The translations under genes were made by a program, and so were the position numbers. Positions 22,082-31,445 of a stretch of 64,000 nucleotides of DNA are shown piece after piece (the first letter of the stretch is position 1; every line of letters begins with the position of its first letter). Origin of the DNA: Prostheceraeus crozeri. Taxonomy: Eukaryota > Platyhelminthes > Polycladida > Euryleptidae. Location of the stretch: contig CAJQUW010016158.1 of the NCBI GenBank assembly GCA_907163375.1, positions 1-64,000 of the forward strand, written 5' to 3'. Under the pieces are notes generated by a model that saw only the letters and a program-made list of their open reading frames with translations, was not told the DNA's origin and did not search any database.

Positions 22082-22087
22082 TTTATA
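22082..22087. repeat. Target site duplication of Polinton B, left copy
   Basis: TTTATA lies directly before the AG terminus of Polinton B and matches the six bases directly after the CT terminus at the other end. Six bases is the size made by Polinton integrases. Confidence 0.92.
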
Positions 22088-22255
22088 AGTAATGGGCAAA
22101 AGACCGTTCCAGGACACCATAAAATTCAAAAAATGGTATCTTTAAAAACGACATAAATTCATGAATTTAGACCCTTTTTCAGGTTTTTAAGACCTAAATA
22201 CATGAATTTAGTCGTTTTTAAAGATACCGATTTTTCAAAAAATGGTACTTTTTAA

Positions 22256-23638
22256 CACTAGAAGCACCGTGAGTCATTTTTGACTCACTCTGAATATTGT
22301 CGTCACTTCTGCTCCTCTCAATTAAATGTCAGGTCCCTGCCTTTTGGTGACTTTTATTTTAGTGATATCAACTGTGTGTCCACGCGATATAATCGCATAA
22401 CTCTTATCATTTCACTGAAATCAAGACTGGTCTACCTATAAGTACCGCTGAGTCAATTTTGACTCATGAGACTAATTTTGCAATTCGGAATTGTTGTTAT
22501 TCAAATTAACATGTGTGTTTTCACATTTAGCATATCTCTATTCGCAAATTCTTAGATATCGATGAACTATGAACAAAGCATGAATGACTCACGCGCTGTC
22601 TCAGTTTTTGTTTCTGCATTGCAAAGCGTTATTTTGATCATTCCTATCTAGACATTTTCCTGCATAGTGCAACTGCAAGCTAGTGTCATAGGTAGCAAAA
22701 TGAATCGTCCAAAGCGTTATTCGGCGCAGCTAGCATTGATTGTGATCGATGCAATCCATGGATCCTTTTGAATCTGGTGATGATGAACCAGAAGTAGCCT
22801 ATAGTAATGGAATTCAAGACATTGCGAAAGTGATTCATCTGATTCATCAGAAATGAGCTACGATTTATCAAGTCCTACTCCACCTCCTTTACCTGAGCGC
22901 ATGGGATTATGTCTAGATAATTCAAACGACGACGAGTATGTTTCTACTTTCGCTTCGACTTCATCAACTGCTTACCACGGAAAAGACCATACACAGTGGG
23001 CTGAAATAACTCAGTCAAGACAAGTGGGAAGTAAAGCAGAGGAGTGAATCACGCAAGCGCACACCTCATCCAGAAATGTACAAATATGTCATCAACCAAA
23101 TGTTTTAAGTGCTCAAAGCATGTCTGTGGGAAGCACTCCGATGGTTCGAAGATGTGTTTTACCATTTGCAACATATGCGAAAATATTTGAATTTTGCTCT
23201 CAGTAGAACTTTTTTGGTTATATGTTGCTATGTACATGTAAGTAAATAGGCCTACTTTAGAAAGTAGACCACTGACTTGTTTATGTCCTATTGTCCTATT
23301 GAATACATGTATATTGATGTGTTAAAAGTTGCCGTTCAGCCTAGGATTAAATGGTTGAGATAAGTACATTAAATGATATTTCTTCATGTTGATTGTTCTC
23401 TCTTAATTCTACATATGAAATTATAGCTAGGCCATTAGAATCCCCTCCTGCAATGTAAAAAAGTCACAGCTTTTTGTAAAACTGCTTAGCAACACTCTTT
23501 ATTACGAGAAATTGCAATGAATATCAATATAAAAGCATTTCACTTGGATAAAAACCGCAAAATACCAGAAAAATAGATGTGAGTCATTTTTGACTCATTG
23601 GTGCTTAAAGGTGTGACAAAATTTTGGTGCTTCTAGTG
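22256..23638. mobile_element. Internally deleted piggyBac element in the Polinton B terminus
   Basis: A 1,383-bp element flanked by TTAA on both sides with 13-bp inverted ends (CACTAGAAGCACC). TTAA targets and this end structure identify piggyBac. Coding relics on the plus strand include an N-terminal acidic segment (SGDDEPEVAYSN), GKDHTQWAEI near 22,978-23,007, which matches the GKDGTxW block of piggyBac transposases, and a C-terminal cysteine-rich domain (CFKCSKHVCGKHSDG...CNICENI, 23,105-23,190). The DDD catalytic core is missing, so it can move only with help from another copy. Subterminal palindromes of TGAGTCA sites occur at both ends and inside. Confidence 0.9.
22853..23190 (+). pseudogene. 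piggyBac transposase remnant (N-terminal part and Cys-rich tail)
   Basis: The open frame 22,853-23,047 ends soon after the GKDHTQW block. In another frame the sequence at 23,075-23,190 encodes the C-terminal cysteine-rich domain that binds the element's ends. The several hundred codons normally between them, with the catalytic acids, are absent, so this is a deletion derivative rather than a diverged whole gene. Confidence 0.8.
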
Positions 23639-23870
23639 TTAAATGGTCTAAATTCATGAATTTTGGTCATTTTTCAGGTTATGAAGACCTAAATTCATAA
23701 ATTTGGGCGTTTTTAAAAATACCCAATTTTCAAATTTTTCAAAATCTCAAATTTGAGAATTACAATTTTCTCACTTAAATCATGACCGTTCCAGGACACC
23801 GAAAATCATAAAAGTTAAGAATCTCAAATTTGAGAATTACAATTTTCACCCTTAAAATCATGACCGTTCC

Positions 23871-25276
23871 TGGCGTTCTTACAATTTATGTACTGCTTTG
23901 CACTCAGATAAACACTCAATTGTAGAGAACATCTGCTTCTCGCATTTATGAAGAAAAGGCATTTCAGTGTAAAGAGCTGTGACTTCCCACTCAAACATTT
24001 GAAAGGAAACAATGTATGAAAGAACAAACAGCTGCTGCACCCACTTAGACATTTGTAAGACGTGGAATATATAACCAGCAAATCCTACTCCGGCTGCAAT
24101 GCCGTGTAACAATACACAACAACAATAATCGATATGGCTATTTCAAACAATTGTGCTGAAGACTTATTTAATTTAACAGTGTTTCTTGTCAGTGAAGGTT
24201 GTGTCAAAACGCTCTCGTCATATATTTCTCAAAATGAGACAAGATCAATTTGAAGATAGAAGAAAACAATCGTTGCCAGGGAGGATGAAAAAATTACGGG
24301 AGGAATTCAAGAGGAATATATTTTGAGAGGCATGAATTTACAGATACTTTGAGTGATTTCATAGAGCCAAATGGTGGAGAGAATAATACAATTGTAAACT
24401 TACACAAATTCTTGTTGCATGAAAAAAGAAACAATTCACTCAGTGTTATGTGTAAAATTTTTATCGGTAAGCATTATCTGCTATCTGTTTGTGATAATGA
24501 CAAGTCTTATTTTTATAGTCTCTTGAAGCAAAATCATATCAATTATTCACGCACCGAAGTTTCATTTGTTATGAAATTAGGTAAATTAGCAGACAAATTT
24601 CCTACGCTTTGTTGGGTGTCTGTTTCTCTTGTACTTTAAAAGTCACGACCTAATGTTATCGGAAGATTGACTTAATTATGTAAAGCAATTATGTGACATT
24701 CCAAATGATTCCATTCTTCTCCCAAACAATGGTGCGTCATTTAGCGTCAATACAGCGCTGACATATTCAATGGAATTTGGATGTTAAACTCCGCTATTGT
24801 TATTGCGATACGGCCGCAAGACACTTTATTTTCAATGTTAGACCTATGCTATTTCATTTTAATTTTCTTAACAATGGTGCGCCATTCAGCTAAAATACTG
24901 CGCCATTCAACTAATCAAAAATCAACGCGTTAACATTAGACGCGCTGTGAAGAAAATTTATCATTCTTGAAACCCCTCTGATTTATATGCAATGTTATTT
25001 CCTCTTGCACATGTAAATACAATAGAGTGTTTCAACCAATGAAACCTTGTCCACCCGTGGACAGAAATCCCATTGTTTAGAAAACTTGTATCTGTCGGTT
25101 TTATATGCAATGCTATTTCCTGTTTTATATGCAATGTTATTTCCTCTTGCACATGTAAATACAATAGAGTGTTTCAACCAATGAAACCTTGTCCACCCGT
25201 GGACAAATTTACATGTATTTCAATGTATCCAAATTGAATGTATGCAAAGTGGATGTAACCAAATTGAAATATCCAT
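23871..25276. other. Left arm of Polinton B, unassigned
   Basis: Between the left terminal repeat and the LINE there are only short frames. One, 24,349-24,639 on the plus strand, reads FYSLLKQNHINYSRTEVSFVMK and looks protein-like but has no family that I know. A minus-strand hydrophobic frame lies at 23,879-24,112. Either could be a relic of a small element gene. Confidence 0.4.
24979..25203. repeat. Direct duplication, 139-bp period
   Basis: A block of about 86 bases containing TGCAATGTTATTTCCTCTTG and the palindrome GTCCACCCGTGGAC occurs at 24,979-25,064 and again at 25,118-25,203 without visible change, with a third partial copy between. This is a recent duplication. Confidence 0.85.
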
Positions 25277-25336
25277 GTGTTGTTTTTATTTTCTCATTTA
25301 CGGGAATATAATAGAAACATTTTATCTTCTATAAAA

Positions 25337-25513
25337 ATGAGAAACATCAGAGACTTCCAAAAAATATACGGCAAACAAACTACGAATTTCGATTTAAATG
25401 AGATTGCTAAGCAATTGGGAATAAAGAATTTTCACATATTGATGAGTAATGAATTACTATTGATAAAAGATGTACGAAACACTAACTCTACTAATAAAAA
25501 TGTAACAATGTAA
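25337..25513 (+). pseudogene. Possible protease N-terminal piece, Polinton B
   Basis: A 59-residue frame reading RDFQKIYGKQTTNFDLNEIA then KQLGIKNFHILMSNELL. The pattern resembles the start of the Ulp1-like proteases in cnidarian-type Polintons, which have a similar NxDLxxxAKxLxI...M(R/S)xEL block before the catalytic histidine. Polinton B shows no other protease gene. The LINE begins just downstream, so the insertion may have separated the gene. The assignment is tentative. Confidence 0.3.
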
Positions 25514-25564
25514 CGTTTTAATTTAGATTAAATTAAATCATTTCAAAATTGAATAAGTAGTAAG

Positions 25565-27254
25565 GAAAGACATCATTGTGGAAAATTGTGAACAACATCA
25601 AAAATAAAAGGAAAGCTGATGAGCTATCTGGCATCATTAATTCTTTCGAAAGTCTCTTTGATGCAACGCAATTCATCAACACAACGTTTGCCGGTTACTT
25701 CAGTGCTGAAATGGACGACAGCGACACAAATGCTCTGTTGAACTTGAGCATGAACCAAGATTCATGGCGACCCGAAATCACAGTTGACCTTGTTTACTCG
25801 CATCTCAACAACATTCAGAAGAACAAGAGTGGAGGAAGTGATGGCTTGTTATCACGAATCATCATTGCTGCAGCTGATGTTCTGGCCCCACCTTTGACCC
25901 ATCTATTCTGCTTGTCAATTGAAAATGCTCTTGTCCCTACTAAATGGAAGCTGGCAAATATACGACCAGTACCAAAGAAGTCTAACCCAACCGCCGAAGA
26001 TCTAAGACCTATTTCGCTTCTCCCGATCTTTTCGAAGATCTTGGAAAGGATAGTTCTTTCGTCAGTCAAAGATTCCTTGATCGCGTTGTATGGCCAGCAG
26101 CAGTATGGATTCCGATCGGGGTCTTCCACTCTTCATGCTCAAATCTCATTGCATGACTTTTTGACCACTCAACTGGACAAAAAAGAAAACGAAGCCGTTA
26201 TTGTTATGTCGATCGATTTGACAAGAGCTTTTGATTCTGTATCCCACATGGCTCTGTTAGAAACTCTCGTTCGTGGCAACCTACCTTCAGGATTCATTGC
26301 CTGGGTAAAAAGCTACTTGACGGATCGCTACCAACAAGTCATCATCAACCAAGAGACAAGTCATCCTATAAGAATATCATCAGGAGTACCTCAGGGCTCA
26401 GTCCTATCACCATATATCTTTGCAGCACATATGGGATCTCTGACTCCCCTGAATGATCAGTCGCATATGATAAAATATGCCGATGATGTTGCAATCGGAA
26501 TTCCAGTGAAATGCCTTACAGATGTCGGAGACTTTATAGCAAAAGAAGTGGCTCATGTCCGAGAGTGGTGTCTGAGGAATGGCTTGGAGCTCAATGAAAA
26601 GAAGTCAAAGTGTCTAGTCATTGCAAAAAGAAACAAAGATCTGCATGCCATTTTGGATACATGTCCACCAAACATCGAAATTTGTTCTCAATTAAAGCTT
26701 CTGGGAATAACATACAATTCAAGACTGTGTTGGGATGATCATATTAACATCATCTGTAAAAAGGCCAACAGAAATATTTTTGTTCTGAGACAGATGAAGA
26801 GCTTTGTTAACAAAGATATTCTAACCCTTGTCTATTCAAGCTTGGTGCGGTCTATTTTAGAATACTGCAATCCCTTGTTTATTGGCATTAACAAGAAACA
26901 ATCGAAAAAGTTGGAGAAAGTCAGAAAACATTGTCATCGGATAATCTGTGACAAAGAATGCAAATGTGAGAGATTCCCAGAACTTAGAGATCGGAGAGAG
27001 ACCCAAGCTATATCCTTCTTCTTGTCTATGGAAAAACATGATAACATCCTAAACTATTTGTTCCCAAGACGGCTCACTCACTCGCAGAAATTAGCAATGC
27101 CTTTGTGTATAACTAATCGGCGTTTAACTTCTTTTCTACCGCAATGCATACAGCTATGTAATCGAATATGACCTCAAACATGTCTGTACATTACTTGTAA
27201 TTGATTGATTTTCAGTAATTTTGAAATAAACGATTCTTATCTTATCTTATCTTA
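25565..27254 (+). mobile_element. 5'-truncated LINE with reverse transcriptase, in Polinton B
   Basis: A CR1/L2/Jockey-type LINE. An open frame of about 531 codons (25,576-27,171) begins just before the reverse transcriptase and lacks the endonuclease. RT motifs include LRPISLLPIFSKILERI, QYGFRSGSSTLHA, VMSIDLTRAFDSVSH, ISSGVPQGSVLSP and the catalytic YADDVAIGI, with a C-terminal region ending near LPQCIQLCNRI. After the stop come an AATAAA and a tail of CTTAT repeats, as in non-LTR elements that end in short tandem repeats. The frame is intact, so it is a recent insertion. I could not find a clear target duplication. Confidence 0.9.
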
Positions 27255-27255
27255 A

Positions 27256-27365
27256 ATTACAGGAAGGAGTGCCATTTCTTGATATTATGTTAGAATTGAA
27301 CGAACCGTAGGTTCTATGGGTACGCCTAACAAGGGAATTTCATTCCCGAAACGTTAGTTCCAATA
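27256..27365 (+). mobile_element. Penelope-like 3' scrap
   Basis: Directly after the LINE tail, the sequence reads GVPFLDIMLELNEP, like the PFLD block of Penelope-type reverse transcriptases, then a stem (GGGAAT/ATTCCC) followed by CGAAACGTTAG, the same layout as the 3' end of the Penelope element at 48,868-48,900. It is a fragment of about 110 bases. Confidence 0.4.
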
Positions 27366-27375
27366 ATAATGATAA

Positions 27376-28670
27376 TTAAAAATCAGTTCGTTGTAATTCA
27401 TTTTGATAAAATCGGCCTCTGATATTTTCATCATCTAAATCTTTGATTTCGTAAGTAATCGGATAAGTTTGATTTATTTTACAAACTTCAAATATCTCTT
27501 TCTTCCAGTATCCGATGAAGCCTTTTTCAAATTTATTCTTATACTTAAATATTCTAACTCTATCACCAATTTTAAATTTCGGCTTAAGTTTCTGCAAATT
27601 CGGATTACTCTTATTCGAATAATTATTCTCGAATATTTTTTTTCTTATCAAATCAGGGTCGTCAGAAGCATTCTTTGGGGTTTCTTCAATACCAGAATGA
27701 ACTTTATTATTCTACTCTTCTACAACTCCTGGTAATATCTTCAACCATTTCTGATTTCTTTGCTCAGTAAATTTCTTGAATAATTTATTTTTTAACGTCC
27801 GATTGAATCTTTCTATCACTACGGCCTTCCCTGCATTTTCAGTTGAATAAACAGTTTCAAATAGTGGCTGAACGTTTCGGTTATAAAATTCCGATCCTTT
27901 ATCAACAAACAATTTCCTTGGCTTTCTATTATTTTTTTTAAAGATTTCTTCAAACGCATATTTAACTGATAGACCACTTTTATTTTTTAAAGGTTTTACC
28001 CAAGCGTATCGTGTATATAAATCTATAACGGTCAATGCGTATTTATAATCTTTTTCATTCGGCATATGAATAAGATCAGCACTCCAAATATCATCTTTAT
28101 TAAATACTTTTACTTTCAATAAATATTTAGGCCTTCTATATTCCTTGTGGATTTCAGACGCATAGGTTCGAGCGTTGCTCTCAGACAGCTTTGCTGTCGT
28201 TTCATTTAAACCCTGACCGAATAATATTTTAGCTTGTAAAGCTTTCTTAACAAACATTCTTTCAATTTTTTCTCTAAATGTAGGATTCTGAATACTATCT
28301 AATTCTTGAATCATCTTCTTATCAGCTGCATGTCGAGAACTTAGATCATGATTTCGATAAGCTAAATCATGCCTGTAAGCTGCGGCATCTACTCTATTTA
28401 TTGGTTCTTCACCTGGTTTTGGATTATTATTCTCATCTAGTCTTATATCTAATCGGGTTCCTGGACCGGCATATGAATGACCAGGAAGATGTTTTTCTTT
28501 CGAATATTTACTCCAAATAAAACCAGGAAAGTTTTCTAATGTTTTTTGTATGTCGTTACCTTCATAAATTTTACAATTTCAGTTTTCATTTTTGTTTAAT
28601 AGATAATTCAATAAATCTAAATTAGAAATTTTTAATTTAATTAAATTTTCGGAATTTGTAGAATTCATTT
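27376..28670 (-). pseudogene. Phospholipase A2-like segment joined to integrase, Polinton B
   Basis: Read on the minus strand, a segment at about 28,500-28,310 carries the parvovirus-type PLA2 signature: a calcium-loop motif YAGPGTRLD, then EEPINRVDAAAYRHDLAYRN with the His-Asp pair. In the same direction follows a Polinton integrase with its acids in WSADLIHM, FVDKGSEF and VIERFNRT, and an SH3-like end (GDRVRIFKYKNKFEKGFIG). Unlike Polinton A there is no chromodomain. In parvoviruses PLA2 helps virions escape endosomes, so a virion role is possible here, and its position next to integrase is a family trait that I recall from cnidarian-type Polintons. A double hairpin lies between the two parts at 28,170-28,198. 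The gene region is broken. Confidence 0.82.
28170..28198. repeat. Double hairpin in integrase gene
   Basis: GAGC/GTT/GCTC, a TCA spacer, then GACAGC/TTT/GCTGTC. Both loops are three bases. It is read through in frame (minus strand, around AKLSESNART) before the integrase core. Confidence 0.8.
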
Positions 28671-28735
28671 TAAAAGATAAAAAAAATTTAAAAGATAAAA
28701 AAAATTTAAAAGATAAAATAAATGTTTTACCTTAT

Positions 28736-28748
28736 GGACCAAAGGTCC
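28736..28748. repeat. Hairpin between integrase and small structural gene
   Basis: GGACC/AAA/GGTCC with further pairing of flanking ACCT and AGGT. It is a single stem with a three-base loop in an AT-rich spacer. Confidence 0.6.
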
Positions 28749-28756
28749 TGAGGTTA

Positions 28757-29239
28757 TTACCTTATGATACTAGGACTTAGATATATTCCAGAACCATCTT
28801 TAGTTTCTTTAATTTCAATTAAATCATCAACATTGTGGAGAATATTTTTAAGAACTCGTTTTCCTTCATCAACTAATTTTAATTTACTAATAAAATTATC
28901 TACTACTCCTTCACCCCTAGCAACTTTCTCTAACTCTCTATTATGACGTTTTTGTTCTTCTAATGCTGCCTTCTCTGATTTATTTTTATTTACTGCTTGG
29001 ACAATACCAGCTGTCCCACCTGCAACACTTCCTGCAGCTGCTATGCCACCTATTATTAGTGGAATTAATGGGAGAATCCCGCCATTCTTTTCTTCTTGTA
29101 ATTGAATATTCTGTATCATTGGTTTACTTATGTAATACTTTTTTTTGTTAATCGTAATAGTTTTAGGGGTATTTTTGTCAACAATATTTCGTAATTTTAA
29201 TTCAACAGTTTTATTATTATTACTTTTCGCTTGCGACAT
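28757..29239 (-). CDS. Small membrane-active structural protein, Polinton B
   Basis: A 160-residue protein with a hydrophobic glycine/alanine stretch (GGILPLIPLIIGGIAAAG, residues 53-70) followed by a charged helical region (KSEKAALEEQKRHNRELEK). This resembles the small Polinton virion proteins likened to adenovirus pVI, which disrupt membranes during entry. The frame is open. It lies between integrase and major capsid genes on the same strand. Confidence 0.6.
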   Translation of the reverse strand: MSQAKSNNNKTVELKLRNIVDKNTPKTITINKKKYYISKPMIQNIQLQEEKNGGILPLIPLIIGGIAAAGSVAGGTAGIVQAVNKNKSEKAALEEQKRHNRELEKVARGEGVVDNFISKLKLVDEGKRVLKNILHNVDDLIEIKETKDGSGIYLSPSIIR

Positions 29240-29405
29240 TTTTAATAAAAAAATTTTAAGTTATGAAAATTTTTAATCTATTCTAGTTATGAAAAATTTT
29301 TAGTTAAGAATTTTTTAATCTATTCTAGTTATGAAAAAATTTTTAAGTTAAGAATTTTTAAGTTAACAAAAATTTTAATCTATTCTAGTTATGAAAAAAA
29401 ATTAA
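29240..29405. repeat. AT-rich spacer with repeated TTTTAATCTATTCTAG words
   Basis: Three to four copies of AATCTATTCTAGTTATGAAAA separated by variable A/T runs lie between the small structural gene and the capsid gene. It may hold the promoter of the former. Confidence 0.6.
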
Positions 29406-29406
29406 A

Positions 29407-30742
29407 TTAATTTATTCTAGCCATCTTCCCATTAAGAACTTCAATAGAATATTTTACATCTTCTAGCAATAAACCATAAGCCATCAATGAAGTTGTGGAA
29501 TCTTTCTTTTCAATATTAATTGTTACATCACAACCAGTCTTGATAATATCTTCAGATTGTGCACTTAAATCGAAACAGAAAACAGGATATAAATGTCTCC
29601 AACCTCCAGGAGTTAATTGTGGTTCAACTCCAAATTCTATACAAAGATTTCGATAAGAATCATATCCTTCCATAAATTGATTATTGCTATCGTCAAATCT
29701 TAATGGATCAATTGGATAACGGGTTTGATTTAATGAAACTTGTAAACTTCGAATTGTATTAATATGGAAGAGATTATTGTTCTTATCAAAACTTGGAGAA
29801 TTATTTCTTTGAAAAGTTAGCAATAAATATCTTGGAGTATTCGCAGTTCTAGTAAAATGCCAGTTAAATCTTTGTTCGGAAAAAGTTACTGAACTAGCAG
29901 TACGCTTTAGAAAATTTACTGGAATTGGTTTGTTAGTATTTAATCTTTTTGCAATAGCTGTTTCAATCTCTAAACTAGGAGTAATATGCTTAATCCACCA
30001 TTCAAGTCTATCAATTTTTAAATATGCTTTTTTTTCCAGTCTTACCAAAAAAGATTAATTCATTATTTGCTGTGCGATGAATTATTAATTTAAATTTTAA
30101 TTGATATGATATTTTATCATAATCTAAATATCCGAATAATGGAGACAATGACCAATTTACTGTCTGTTTACTTTTTTTGTTAAATTCACGTCTTTCTTTA
30201 TATGCATCATTATTTGTTTTATTTAAATGTTTTGCAATATTTTCTACATCTTTCGCAATTCCTGCTGCATCTGTTCCAGCGTGAGTTAAATCATCAACAA
30301 TTATACCATCATTAGTATCAGGAAACCAACCTTCGATTTCATACTTTTTATTATTTTCACCAATTGTTACAAACCTAAGCATTGTATCAATTACACCTGG
30401 AGAATCACTTATTGTTTCTATATTTTGAGTTGCAACATCTAAACGCATTTGTGTAAATAATCTTGGAAAGAAATTATTCTCTAGTGCAATATTATCGGTT
30501 TCTGGTAATGGTGTTGTAAAATTGGCATCACTATACAAAGAATATTCACAGTGTAAAAATGAATCAGGTAGATATATATAACTCTGCTGATTATCAACTT
30601 CAAAAATTAAATCACCTCCAGTATTTACTCTAATGGAAGATCCGGGATTCATAGCAATTCTTATATAGTCATTCTTTTTTTGATTATAACTAACACCTGG
30701 TGGTTTATCTAATTCAAATTTATTTTCAATTAGCGAAGACAT
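29407..30742 (-). pseudogene. Major capsid protein (double jelly-roll), Polinton B
   Basis: Begins MSSLIENKFELDKPPGVSY, with SFLHCEYSLYSDANF and NNFFPRLFTQMRLDV in the first half and TASSVTFSEQRFNWHF and RNLCIEFGVEPQLTP in the second half. This is the cnidarian-type Polinton capsid, distant from that of Polinton A. The total length is near 430-450 codons, as expected. The gene region carries a break. Confidence 0.82.
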
Positions 30743-30809
30743 TTTTATAAAAAATAATTTGACTTTTGTTTTTTCACACACACAGAAAAAAATTTATTAA
30801 AATATAATT

Positions 30810-31373
30810 TTAGAATTTTGCTAGACCAGCTCCGCTACAGCTTTGCTGGTTAAACCGAAGGTTGCTGCTCGCGCCATTACCTCTTATTTCTTCAATTGTT
30901 TTTTTATTATTTTCATTTTCATTATGTTTACTATTAGACGGAGCTCCGCTCCTCAAGGTTTCACCCCCCACAGCTATGTTAGCAATTTTGTTTTTTGTTT
31001 CATCTGAAAGTTTTTTTAATTTTTTTAGTTCTTCAGAATCATTCTTAAGTTTACGAATAGTTTCTAGTTGTTTTAATTCGTTTTGAGACTTAACAGCATT
31101 TGATATGGCACTAGCTGTACTACCTATAGCAGCTGCTCCTTTTGCAGCAGATGTAATCAAATCTTTATTATTTTTTATCAAGTTAACGATACTTCCAATA
31201 CCAGAAAATATACCATCTCCTTCCGTGTGAACGGCACCTGCGGTGCCTAGGAACTTTTGTGTTCCGACTGTTTCTACATTGTTATAATGGTAAACAGATT
31301 TCATAGATGGTTCATGAGCAATTTTTTGATTTGAAGCAAAATGTTTAAGATTGTGTTTATAAATTATAGGCAT
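30810..31373 (-). CDS. Small structural protein with hydrophobic helix, Polinton B
   Basis: A 187-residue open frame. Residues 1-50 are polar, then GDGIFSGIGSIVNLIKNN and TSAAKGAAAIGSTASAIS form a glycine/alanine-rich amphipathic stretch, followed by a coiled coil (ELKQLETIRKLKNDSEELKK). It is likely a minor virion protein. The C-terminal part is encoded by two palindromic insertions (30,826-30,867 and 30,940-30,976), giving it an unusual Ser/Gly/Asn-rich tail. Confidence 0.6.
   Translation of the reverse strand: MPIIYKHNLKHFASNQKIAHEPSMKSVYHYNNVETVGTQKFLGTAGAVHTEGDGIFSGIGSIVNLIKNNKDLITSAAKGAAAIGSTASAISNAVKSQNELKQLETIRKLKNDSEELKKLKKLSDETKNKIANIAVGGETLRSGAPSNSKHNENENNKKTIEEIRGNGASSNLRFNQQSCSGAGLAKF
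30826..30867. repeat. Palindromic insertion at 3' end of small structural gene
   Basis: CCAGC...GCTGG with an inner ACAGC/TTT/GCTGG option, then AACC/GAA/GGTT. The second stem is the same as in the copies at 34,128 and 33,133. It is translated on the minus strand. Confidence 0.65.
30940..30976. repeat. Palindromic insertion in small structural gene
   Basis: GGAGC/TCC/GCTCC, a short TCAA spacer, then GGTTTCACC. It encodes GGETLRSGAPS on the minus strand. Confidence 0.7.
31233..31265. repeat. Double hairpin in small structural gene
   Basis: GGCACC/TGC/GGTGCC, a TA spacer, then GGAAC/TTTTGT/GTTCC. Both stems are perfect, the spacer is the same TA as in other copies, and it is read in frame. 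Confidence 0.85.
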
Positions 31374-31416
31374 TTTTTAGGATTAAATTTGACTTTTGGG
31401 AAAAATATTTACGATC

Positions 31417-31443
31417 GGCTAAAGCCTCGAGGAGCTTCGCTCC
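31417..31443. repeat. Double hairpin just after the fibre-like gene
   Basis: GGCT/AA/AGCC, a TCGA spacer, then GGAGC/TTC/GCTCC, in the spacer between the fibre-like gene and the small structural gene. Confidence 0.75.
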
Positions 31444-31445
31444 GA

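Larger units (their letters stand above)
22088..23870. repeat. Left terminal inverted repeat of Polinton B (holds a piggyBac)
   Basis: The terminal repeat begins AGTAATGGGCAAAAGACC and matches the right end over two parts, 22,088-22,255 and 23,643-23,870, which are separated by the piggyBac. Homology stops at GACCGTTCC near 23,870. The repeat is full of palindromic words such as AAATTCATGAATTTA. Confidence 0.93.
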
